Origin: Kiloniellaceae bacterium
GTDB lineage: Bacteria > Pseudomonadota > Alphaproteobacteria > Kiloniellales > Kiloniellaceae
Assembly (NCBI GenBank): GCA_009377535.1
Contig: WHTV01000026.1
Coordinates: 6,963 to 43,098, forward strand
Direction: 5' to 3'
Length of the DNA stretch: 36,136 nucleotides
The notes under the pieces are model-generated. The model did not search any database. It was not told where the DNA came from and saw nothing but the letters and a program-made list of their open reading frames with translations. How positions within the stretch are numbered: position 1 is the stretch's first letter; every line of letters starts with the position of its first letter. Shown here piece by piece: positions 28,502 to 36,136 of this stretch. A program made the position numbers and the translations under genes.

Positions 28502-29842
28502 ATGACCGAACGTGCCCTCGTCCTGCACCCCGACCTTCTGCGGCCCGGCCTGCGGGCGCCCGCCGCGCGTCTGGACGAGGCTGTCGGCCTGACCGCCGCC
28601 ATCGATCTCGAGGTGGCGGCCAGCGAGGTCGTGGCGGTCAAGCGCCCGCGGCCCAACACGCTGATCGGCGGCGGTGCCGTCGAGCGCCTGACCGAGGAGA
28701 TCCGCCTCCTAGAGGTCGACGTCGTGGTGGTCGATGCCGCGCTCACACCGGTCCAACAGCGCAACCTGGAGCGTGCCTGGAACTGCAAGGTCATCGACCG
28801 CACCGGGCTGATCCTAGAGATCTTCGGCGAGCGTGCCCGCACCAACGAGGGCAAGCTGCAGGTGGAACTGGCGGCGCTGACCTACCAGCGCTCCCGCTTG
28901 GTGCGGTCGTGGACCCACCTGGAGCGCCAGCGCGGCGGCTTCGGCTTCATGGGCGGCCCTGGCGAAAGCCAGCTCGAAATCGACCGCCGCCTGATCACCG
29001 ACCGCATCACGCGGCTGAAGAAGGAGCTCGACCAGGTGCAGCGCACCCGCTCGCTGCACCGCGGCGCGCGCCAGCGCGTGCCCTACCCGGTAGTGGCCCT
29101 GGTCGGCTACACCAACGCCGGCAAGTCGACCCTGTTCAACCGCCTGACCGAGGCCAAGGTGCTGGCCCGCGACCAGCTCTTCGCCACCCTGGACCCGACC
29201 ATGCGGCGGGTCACCCTGCCGTCCGGCCAGGTCATCATCCTGTCGGACACCGTGGGTTTCATCTCCGACCTGCCGACTGACCTGGTCGCTGCCTTCCGGG
29301 CCACCCTGGAGGAGGTCATCGAGGCCGATGTGATCCTGCACGTGCGCGACGCGGCCCATTCGGACAGCCTCGCCCAGCAGGCCGACGTGCAGGAGGTACT
29401 GGCAGACCTCGGCATCTCCGAGGCTGCCGGCCATGTCCTGGAAGTCCTCAACAAGGCCGACCTGCTCGACGATGCCGGCCGGGCCCACCTGGCCCAGCGC
29501 ACGGCCGACAGCCCGGACAGCGTGCTCTGCTCGGCGCTGACCGGAGAGGGCTGTGAGGACGTCCTGGCCCTGATCGGCCGCCGGCTCTCCGCGCGCCGCC
29601 GCGAGGCCACCGTCGCCCTCCGGCTGGCCGAGGGGGCGGCACTGGCCTGGCTCTACGATCACGGCGAGGTGTTGGCCCGCCGCGACGAGGGCCTCACCAC
29701 CGAGGTCGACGTGAAGATCGCCCAGCAGGATCTGGAGCGCTTCCTCAAGAAATTCGGCGGGTCGGTTGAGAACGCCGAGGTTCTGGCCGCTTCCCTGGCC
29801 GAATCGGGCGTCCTGGTCGGAAACTTGGCCTCCGGCGGTTGA
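28502..29842 (+). CDS. hflX: Ribosome-associated GTPase HflX
   Basis: GTPase that splits stalled ribosomes, 446 residues. The N-terminal HflX domain contains NTLIGGGAVERL, RAWNCKVIDRTGLILEIFGERARTNEGKLQVELAAL and the linker GGFGFMGGPGESQLE. The G1 loop is GYTNAGKST (202-210), with G3 DTVGFI and G4 NKAD downstream. The stop codon at 29840-29842 lies inside the -35 box of the groESL promoter, so the next transcription unit begins immediately. Confidence 0.97.
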   Translation: MTERALVLHPDLLRPGLRAPAARLDEAVGLTAAIDLEVAASEVVAVKRPRPNTLIGGGAVERLTEEIRLLEVDVVVVDAALTPVQQRNLERAWNCKVIDRTGLILEIFGERARTNEGKLQVELAALTYQRSRLVRSWTHLERQRGGFGFMGGPGESQLEIDRRLITDRITRLKKELDQVQRTRSLHRGARQRVPYPVVALVGYTNAGKSTLFNRLTEAKVLARDQLFATLDPTMRRVTLPSGQVIILSDTVGFISDLPTDLVAAFRATLEEVIEADVILHVRDAAHSDSLAQQADVQEVLADLGISEAAGHVLEVLNKADLLDDAGRAHLAQRTADSPDSVLCSALTGEGCEDVLALIGRRLSARRREATVALRLAEGAALAWLYDHGEVLARRDEGLTTEVDVKIAQQDLERFLKKFGGSVENAEVLAASLAESGVLVGNLASGG

Positions 29843-29867
29843 CTCCGCTACCCCAGGCTTTTATATG
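29839..29867 (+). promoter_or_regulatory. Sigma-70 promoter of groESL
   Basis: TTGACT (29839-29844), 17 nt, TATATG (29862-29867). The -35 overlaps the hflX stop codon. The expected start is about 29874, inside the CIRCE operator. Confidence 0.8.
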
Positions 29868-29871
29868 CTCG

Positions 29872-29898
29872 CTAGCACTCTGCGATCCTGAGTGCTAA
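29872..29898 (+). promoter_or_regulatory. CIRCE operator (HrcA binding site)
   Basis: CTAGCACTC (29872-29880), nine bases, GAGTGCTAA (29890-29898). It matches the CIRCE consensus TTAGCACTC-N9-GAGTGCTAA except for the first base. It sits at the predicted start of transcription, where HrcA would repress. No hrcA gene is in the window. Confidence 0.96.
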
Positions 29899-29978
29899 CA
29901 GCGGTTCATTGCCGGCTCTGGCGAGCCTCAGGTGAGCCTTCATCCCAACTGAACCAACCAACAACAGGGTAGATTTCC

Positions 29979-30266
29979 ATGAAATTCAGGCCGCTGCATG
30001 ACCGTGTCGTGGTCGAGCCGCTGGAGGAAGAAGAGAAAACCGCCGGTGGTATCATCATCCCCGACACTGCCAAAGAAAAGCCCATGCAAGGCAAGGTGCT
30101 TGCTGTTGGTCCGGGCACCCGCGGCGAGGACGGCAAGCTTGCCGCCTTGGACGTGAAGAAGGGTGACAAGGTCCTTTACGGAAAGTGGTCCGGCACGGAA
30201 GTGAAGCTGGACGGTAAGACCATGCTGATCATGCGTGAGTCCGACATCATGGGCGTTTTGCAATAA
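29979..30266 (+). CDS. groES: Co-chaperonin GroES
   Basis: Heptameric 10-kDa co-chaperonin of GroEL, 95 residues. It opens with the conserved [21 protein letters not shown] and contains the mobile loop [15 protein letters not shown] (about 21-35) and the [12 protein letters not shown] roof region. groEL follows 15 nt downstream. The operon is controlled by the promoter and CIRCE site 80-140 nt upstream. Confidence 0.98.
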   Translation: MKFRPLHDRVVVEPLEEEEKTAGGIIIPDTAKEKPMQGKVLAVGPGTRGEDGKLAALDVKKGDKVLYGKWSGTEVKLDGKTMLIMRESDIMGVLQ

Positions 30267-31931
<1,665 letters not shown>

Positions 31932-31973
31932 GCCTCCGTCGCTCACGGCCACAAGCCAAGACCAATGGATTGA

Positions 31974-32001
31974 GGGCCGCGGCGATGCCGCGGCCCTTTT
32001 T
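31974..32001 (+). terminator. Intrinsic terminator of groESL
   Basis: GGGCCGCGGC (31974-31983), 3-nt loop, GCCGCGGCCC (31987-31996), then five T (31997-32001): a perfect 10-bp stem. Confidence 0.95.
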
Positions 32002-32059
32002 CCTTGGCGTCACAGGGATATCTTGAGTCCCGACCCGGCCCCGCAACCAGGAAGCACCT

Positions 32060-32866
32060 TTGATCGACGTCGCCAAAGTTTCCGCCATGATCGAGGAGAT
32101 CGCGGCCCAGGATGTGCTGCCGCGCTTCCAGGCCCTGACCGCCGAGGAGATCCACGAGAAGGTCGCCGGCGAGCTGGTGACTGTGGTCGACCTTGCCGTC
32201 GAAAACCTGCTGTCCGCCCGGCTCAGGGACCTGCTGCCGGGTTCCCTGGTGGTGGGGGAGGAGGCCGTTCACGCCGATCCGGCCCTGATGGAACGGCTGG
32301 CGGCGGACGCGCCGATCTGGATCATCGATCCCATCGACGGCACCCGCAATTTCGCCCATGGCCGGCCAGTCTTCGCCATCATGGTGGCACTGCTTCTGGG
32401 CGGCGAGAGCGCCGGAGCCTGGATCCTCGAGCCGGTCAGCGGAAAGTTCGGCGTCGCCGAGCGCGGCGGCGGCGCCTGGCTGAACGGCCGACGCCTGCGG
32501 GTCGCCAGCGCCGATACGCCGGCGCGGATGAGCGGCAGCCTGCACGCCTCCAGCTATGCCCCCTCCGAACTGGCGCGCCGCATCGAACGGCACCGCGACC
32601 GCGTCGCGGCGGTGAAGTCGCTGCGCTGCGCCGGGGCCGAGTACCTGCGCCTGGCGGCCGGGGAAACACACTTCTCGTTGTTCACCCGCCTGATGCCCTG
32701 GGACCACGTGCCCGGCACCCTGCTGCACAGCGAAGCCGGTGGAACCGCGCTGTGCTTCGACGGCACGCCCTACACGGCCGGCCGCTACCGCGACCTCGGC
32801 CTGCTGATGGCGCCCGACCGGCAGAGCTGGCAGGCCCTGCACGACTGCCTGCTGGGCCAGGAGTAG
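32060..32866 (+). CDS. Inositol-monophosphatase-family phosphatase
   Basis: Mg-dependent sugar-phosphate phosphatase of the IMPase/FIG superfamily, 268 residues. Metal-binding residues are seen in VGEEAV (Glu67-Glu68) and WIIDPIDGTRNFAHG (Asp90, Asp93), and the C-terminal motif is MPWDHVPGTLLHSEAGG, which holds the last Asp. The substrate cannot be told: inositol phosphate, histidinol phosphate (HisN) and 3'-phosphoadenosine phosphate enzymes share these motifs. The start is TTG at 32060, with AGGAAG upstream. The next ATG (32087) would lose nine residues. It lies downstream of the groEL terminator and converges on the binding-protein gene. Confidence 0.88.
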   Translation: MIDVAKVSAMIEEIAAQDVLPRFQALTAEEIHEKVAGELVTVVDLAVENLLSARLRDLLPGSLVVGEEAVHADPALMERLAADAPIWIIDPIDGTRNFAHGRPVFAIMVALLLGGESAGAWILEPVSGKFGVAERGGGAWLNGRRLRVASADTPARMSGSLHASSYAPSELARRIERHRDRVAAVKSLRCAGAEYLRLAAGETHFSLFTRLMPWDHVPGTLLHSEAGGTALCFDGTPYTAGRYRDLGLLMAPDRQSWQALHDCLLGQE

Positions 32867-32891
32867 CGGGAGCGCCACAGACACCACCGCC

Positions 32892-32975
32892 ATGCTCGGG
32901 CTTCGACCCGAGCATCCATCGTCCAGCCGCCTCGCTGCTGCGCCCAAAACCCTCGGCTCAAAGCCGAGAGTGACA
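32892..32975. repeat. Two-hairpin palindromic repeat, family A, copy 2
   Basis: First hairpin: ATGCTCGGG (32892-32900), 6-nt loop, CCCGAGCAT (32907-32915). Second: CTCGGCT (32952-32958), 3-nt loop, AGCCGAG (32962-32968), then AGTGACAG. The first stem equals that of copy 1 at 3464. It lies between two convergent genes (32866 and 33012) and may terminate both. Confidence 0.82.
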
Positions 32976-33011
32976 GTGGGAGCGGCGGCTCGAGCAATGC
33001 CGCGCTGCTGC

Positions 33012-34961
33012 TTACCTGTCGAACCAGAAGCGCTCCGGGCGGTACATGCCGAACTGGGCGCCGGGATCCCAGTTGTAGATGCCTTCGGCCGGCACGTTGC
33101 GCAGCGCGTTGGATACGACGACCGGTTGCGGCACTTGGGCGATCAGGCCGATGCTGTAGACCTGCTGGGCGTGGATCGCCAGGATCTCGTCCCAGGCCGC
33201 CACTTTCTGGGCGTGCGAAGTGGCGGCGGTCCATTGGTCATAGAGTTCCAGCAGGCGCTTGGGCTCCGCCATGTCCACCGGCTCACCGGAGGTGCCGTTG
33301 GTTTCGGCGTACTGGCCCCACTTGGGCCACTGGAAGCTCTGCTGGTGGATCGGCACGAATTCTTCCGGGCTGCTGTAAGGCGTCGGGATGCCGTTCTCGG
33401 AGCCGAACCACATGGCCATCATCGTTTCGCCCGCGAAGATGCGGTTGCGCAGCACCTCGCGCTGGGACGGCTTGATGAAGAGCTTCACCCCGATCTGAAG
33501 CCAGGAGTCCCGGATGAGCTCGAGGACGTCGACCTCTTCGGTGTTCTCCCCGGCGGTTTCCACGATGATCTCCAGCGGGCGCCCGTCGGGCAGCAGTCGG
33601 ACGCCCTCGCTGTCGCGTTCGGTGAGGCCGATCTCGTCGAGCAGCGCGTTGGCCTCGTCGGGCGCGAACCCGATCCAGGTTTCGCCGAATGACTCTTTGT
33701 AGAGCGGACTCTGCGGCAGCACCAGGTTGTTGGCTTCCAGACAGAGTCCGTAATAGATGACCTGGTTGATCTCGCTGCGATTGATGCCGAGGGAGAGGGC
33801 CTGGCGAAAGCGGGTGTCGCGATTCAGCTTGCGCCACACCGGATCGCTCGCGTTGAGATTCGGATAGAGCGCGAGGTGCGACCCGCGCACCGTCTTCCAG
33901 AGGCGTACGCGGTACTTGCTGCGCTCTTCGTTGGCCTTGAGGAAGGTGTAGTCGGAGAAGTTCAGCCCGCGCGCCTGCAGGTCCGCCTCGCCGGCCGCGG
34001 TCTTGGCGGGCACCAGGGAACCGCCGACCACGTCAAGGAGGAAGCGATCGGCATAGGGCAGCTGCTGTCCGGCCGCGTCGATGCGGTGGTAGTAAGGATT
34101 GCGCTGGCCGACGAAGCGGGTGGAGGGCGCTGCCGTGGTGTTGTTCCAGGGCTGCAGCGTCGGCAGGTTGGGATCGGTCGAGTTATAAGTGTTGCCGATG
34201 CGGTTGTGCAGCTGCGCCCAGTTGCGCGCGCCGGAAGCCTTTACGGCGGCGGCGATCTCGTCGGCATCGCCGTATTTCGAATGGAACTGCTTCAGGTAAT
34301 GCGACGGCACGAAAAGCTCGAGCGGCCGCGCCCCGGCCATCGCCGGAATGAGGAAGGGATTGGGCGTCGACCAGGTGTAGCGCACGGTCGTCTTGTCGAT
34401 CACTTCGAAGCTGGGCAGTTCGTCATCGACCCGCAGGGTGATCTCCGGCCCGACGGGGGAGAGTTCCTTGTTGTTGGCCACGTCCTCCCAGAAATAGCGG
34501 AAGTCCTCGGCGGTAAAGGGCGCGCCGTCGGACCAGCGATGCCCCTCGCGCAGCTTCAGGGTGAAGCTGCGGCCGTCTTCGACCTCCATCCACTCGAGGA
34601 TGTCCGGCACGATCTCCAGCTTCTCGTCGTAGCCGACCAGACGGGCATAGCCATAGACGATCAGCATGCGCACGTCTTTGTCGCGGGTCACCAGCATGCG
34701 GATGTCACCGCCGTGCTTGCCGATGGAAAGCTCCCGGCCGCTGACCGAGACGCGCGGCACCGCCGGCAGCCGCTCGGCAATCGCCGGGAGCTTGCCGGCC
34801 TCGAGCGCTGCCGCGAGGGAAGGGGTCTCCTTGAGGGCGGCGACTCGGGGCGCCTCCGGCGCCTCGTAACGCACGACTTCGGCCTCGGCCCGTCCCCCCG
34901 CCAAGGCGAGCAGTCCGGCAAGGGCCAGGAGGCGGCCCCTGGAGAAAACCCGGAAGAACAT
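33012..34961 (-). CDS. ABC transporter substrate-binding protein, family 5 (oligopeptide type), orphan
   Basis: Periplasmic binding protein of 649 residues, larger than the 500-550 usual for family 5. It starts with a signal peptide (MFFRVFSRGRLLALAGLLALAGGRAEA, about 1-27). Family 5 features include LREGHRWSDGAPFTAEDFRYFWE and FRQALSLGINRSEINQVIYYG. The ATG at 34961 has AGGGA nine bases upstream. An in-frame extension to 35087 has no signal-peptide logic. No permease or ATPase gene lies on either side within the window. Members of this family bind peptides, nickel, opines or sugars, so the ligand is open. Confidence 0.9.
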   Translation of the reverse strand: MFFRVFSRGRLLALAGLLALAGGRAEAEVVRYEAPEAPRVAALKETPSLAAALEAGKLPAIAERLPAVPRVSVSGRELSIGKHGGDIRMLVTRDKDVRMLIVYGYARLVGYDEKLEIVPDILEWMEVEDGRSFTLKLREGHRWSDGAPFTAEDFRYFWEDVANNKELSPVGPEITLRVDDELPSFEVIDKTTVRYTWSTPNPFLIPAMAGARPLELFVPSHYLKQFHSKYGDADEIAAAVKASGARNWAQLHNRIGNTYNSTDPNLPTLQPWNNTTAAPSTRFVGQRNPYYHRIDAAGQQLPYADRFLLDVVGGSLVPAKTAAGEADLQARGLNFSDYTFLKANEERSKYRVRLWKTVRGSHLALYPNLNASDPVWRKLNRDTRFRQALSLGINRSEINQVIYYGLCLEANNLVLPQSPLYKESFGETWIGFAPDEANALLDEIGLTERDSEGVRLLPDGRPLEIIVETAGENTEEVDVLELIRDSWLQIGVKLFIKPSQREVLRNRIFAGETMMAMWFGSENGIPTPYSSPEEFVPIHQQSFQWPKWGQYAETNGTSGEPVDMAEPKRLLELYDQWTAATSHAQKVAAWDEILAIHAQQVYSIGLIAQVPQPVVVSNALRNVPAEGIYNWDPGAQFGMYRPERFWFDR

Positions 34962-35015
34962 CAAGCTTGTCCCTGAACACTTTGTTATTACAGAGTTTTC
35001 CTCTGCTTGCTGTTG

Positions 35016-35045
35016 ATTATAGGGCCCGCCCGCGAAAAGCGCCAA
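35016..35045 (-). promoter_or_regulatory. Candidate promoter of the binding-protein gene
   Basis: Read on the minus strand: TTGGCG (35045-35040), 18 nt, then a perfect TATAAT (35021-35016), about 55 nt before the start codon at 34961. Confidence 0.7.
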
Positions 35046-35103
35046 CTGAAGATGGGGGCGCCGGTGGCAAATTGGGACCAAGGCCATAGGCTCTTGAGAT
35101 TGT

Positions 35104-35118
35104 TTAAGTTTTTCTTAA
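35104..35118. promoter_or_regulatory. Candidate CtrA box (TTAA-N7-TTAA)
   Basis: TTAA (35104-35107), seven bases GTTTTTC, TTAA (35115-35118). This is the exact alphaproteobacterial CtrA spacing, and it is rare by chance in such GC-rich sequence. It lies between the divergent binding-protein and DUF1127 genes, about 200 nt before the latter. Confidence 0.5.
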
Positions 35119-35133
35119 GCCGCCATGCCTCTG

Positions 35134-35161
35134 GCGCAATGCTGCGGTGCAGCATATGCGC
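35134..35161. repeat. Strong hairpin upstream of the DUF1127 gene
   Basis: ATGCTGC (35139-35145), loop GGT, GCAGCAT (35149-35155), extended by GCGCA on the left and TGCGC on the right with one bulged A. No T-run follows, so it is not a standard terminator. It may be the start of a structured leader or a small RNA. Confidence 0.6.
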
Positions 35162-35163
35162 TC

Positions 35164-35314
35164 GTCGCATGGCTCGGATGGGCGCATATAGAGGGCATCA
35201 GAAACACCCAAGCGGCCCCCTCGGACGCCTTCCACCGAGGCAATCGCAAGCGGCCATCCGGGTGGACCAACCGATTTGCTGCCTCTGGCGGGGCGGCCAC
35301 ATAGGACAAGAGCA
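35164..35314 (+). other. Rest of the 353-bp spacer before the DUF1127 gene
   Basis: The spacer from 34962 to 35314 holds the minus-strand promoter, the CtrA-like box and the hairpin. In the remainder the only further signal is TATAGA (35187-35192), a plausible -10, with a poor -35 (GTCGCA) 17 nt before it. I see no other gene here. Confidence 0.3.
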
Positions 35315-35713
35315 ATGAAAATGGACCAGTTCAACAACATTCAGGACCCGGTGGCTCGTGCCGAGGCGATGCGTGCCCAGGCGGTCGCCGAGATGATCAT
35401 CGAAGCCTTCGATGGCCTGCGCAGCCTGGTCAAGGCAGCCGCTGCCAGGATTTCGGCCTACGTCGAGTATCGGCGCACTTTCGACGTGCTGGCCGGCATG
35501 ACGGATCGCGAGCTCGACGACATCGGCATCAACCGTGGCGACATTCGTGCCGTGGCCCGCGGTTTCGATCCGCGCCCGCAGGCTGTCGACAGCCGTCCGG
35601 GTAATGCGCTGGCGCGCCGCTTGGCCGTCGCCGAAGCCTTTGAGCAGGGCAAGACCGAGTCCGAGGTGGCCGACTTCCGCGCCAACGACAACCGTCCGGC
35701 CGCCGCCGCCTAA
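35315..35713 (+). CDS. DUF1127-domain protein
   Basis: A 132-residue protein with a DUF1127 segment at about 45-85 (RTFDVLAGMTDRELDDIGINRGDIRAVARGFD). Typical DUF1127 proteins are 45-75 residues. This one has an N-terminal helical part (about 10-45) and a C-terminal part (about 86-132, ALARRLAVAEAFEQGKTESEVADFRAND). Some small DUF1127 proteins in alphaproteobacteria are stress-induced and affect RNA processing. Whether this longer form does the same is unknown. ATG 35315 was chosen because AGGAC lies about 7 nt upstream. A second ATG follows two codons later. A strong terminator comes 54 nt after the stop. Confidence 0.88.
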   Translation: MKMDQFNNIQDPVARAEAMRAQAVAEMIIEAFDGLRSLVKAAAARISAYVEYRRTFDVLAGMTDRELDDIGINRGDIRAVARGFDPRPQAVDSRPGNALARRLAVAEAFEQGKTESEVADFRANDNRPAAAA

Positions 35714-35766
35714 GTCGGCAGCCGTCGCGGCCTCGCGCCGCGGACAGTCCAGCAAGACCCGCCAGA

Positions 35767-35790
35767 GGGCCGCGCCATGCGCGGCCCTTT
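35767..35790 (+). terminator. Terminator after the DUF1127 gene
   Basis: GGGCCGCGC (35767-35775), 3-nt loop, GCGCGGCCC (35779-35787) and TTT: a perfect 9-bp stem with a short T-run. It also faces the converging LysR gene. Confidence 0.85.
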
Positions 35791-35875
35791 GACGTTTGCC
35801 TAAGGAGCTAGAGCATCTTCGATGAACGCGGAGTCGGTTTGAGGAGTTGTGCGACAGATAGCCCGCTTTGCGGCC

Positions 35876-36136
35876 TCAGCTTCCAACTTCAATCACCGAT
35901 GACATATCCATCGCCGCCGTGACAATGGCACGTCTCAACCATATGTGCCTGGGCGCGTCTTGCTGGCGCGCGTGCCAGGCGAGGCTCATAGTGAAACTCC
36001 CAAGGTCGAGGGGCGGCGGCAACGATACGAAGCGCCTCATGTTGGCGGCCGCTCGTGCCAGGCTCGACGGCAGGGTCATGATGAGGTCGGAGCGAGCGGC
36101 GATCTCGACCGCCGCGAAGAAGTTCGGCACGCGCAG
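35876..36136 (-). CDS. LysR-type transcriptional regulator, C-terminal end (5' partial)
   Basis: The frame is open to the window edge on the minus strand, so only the last 86 or so residues are seen. They fit the end of a LysR effector-binding domain: PNFFAAVEIAARSDLIMTLPSSLARA, then PPPLDLGSFTMSLAWHARQQDAPRHIWLRRAIV. The helix-turn-helix would lie beyond 36136. Its target and ligand cannot be judged. Confidence 0.85.
   Translation of the reverse strand: MRVPNFFAAVEIAARSDLIMTLPSSLARAAANMRRFVSLPPPLDLGSFTMSLAWHARQQDAPRHIWLRRAIVTAAMDMSSVIEVGS

Noticed and set aside
34962..35087. Upstream extension of the binding protein
   Set aside because: It would bury the signal peptide and cross the promoter. 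ATG 34961 has a good ribosome site.
35801..35875. Possible dispersed repeat after the DUF1127 terminator
   Set aside because: The stretch starting CTAGAGCATCTTCGATG resembles dispersed alphaproteobacterial repeats, but only one copy is present here, so no claim is made.

Overview
This window looks like chromosome of a GC-rich alphaproteobacterium, most likely of the Rhodospirillales/Kiloniellales type. The evidence is a pyruvate dehydrogenase E1 beta with its own lipoyl domain, the order dusB(nifR3)-ntrB-ntrC-ntrY-ntrX-trkA-dat-hfq-hflX, a fused ispDF, a DUF1127 protein, a CIRCE-controlled groESL operon and a candidate CtrA box. No tRNA, rRNA, CRISPR array, prophage or insertion sequence was seen. 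This is mostly core genome.

Layout. 1-1985: the 3' part of an ammonium transporter fused to a HAMP and chemoreceptor signalling domain. 2050-4012: enolase and an FtsB-like division protein, separated by a spacer full of inverted repeats. 4099-12189: pyruvate dehydrogenase and lipoylation cluster (pdhA, pdhB, pdhC, two tandem paralogous exported proteins, lpdA, a small membrane protein, lipA). 12228-13171: a COQ10-like protein and a DUF2007-like membrane protein. 13194-16058 (minus strand): ispDF-pgpA-cinA-CPBP protease, with almost no gaps. 16149-16952: a YpjD/CcsA-like membrane protein. 17173-25917: dusB, the NtrBC and NtrYX two-component systems, and trkA. 25962-29842: D-amino-acid aminotransferase, an unrecognised protein, a HAD hydrolase, hfq and hflX. 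29839-32001: groESL with promoter, CIRCE operator and terminator. 32060-36136: an inositol-monophosphatase-family enzyme, an orphan oligopeptide-type binding protein (minus), a DUF1127 protein, and the end of a LysR-type regulator (minus).

How the parts connect. The PDH cluster combines the complex with LipA, which makes the cofactor carried by PdhB and PdhC. The ntr block holds a soluble nitrogen sensor pair and a membrane sensor pair. TrkA and Hfq follow them, as in many alphaproteobacteria. The ammonium-transporter chemoreceptor would be a second, behavioural, way to sense nitrogen.

The most notable items are: the Amt-MCP fusion; a 127-bp nested palindrome inside the PDH operon, made of two inverted 35-bp units whose hairpin tips differ but stay self-complementary; a second two-hairpin repeat family with copies at 3464 and 32892; the tandem exported paralogs ending in IWNPP; a hairpin containing AUG-stop that covers the ftsB initiation region; and an exact TTAA-N7-TTAA site with a strong hairpin upstream of the DUF1127 gene. 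I found no clearly new multi-gene system. The fusion receptor and the palindromic repeats are the best leads.
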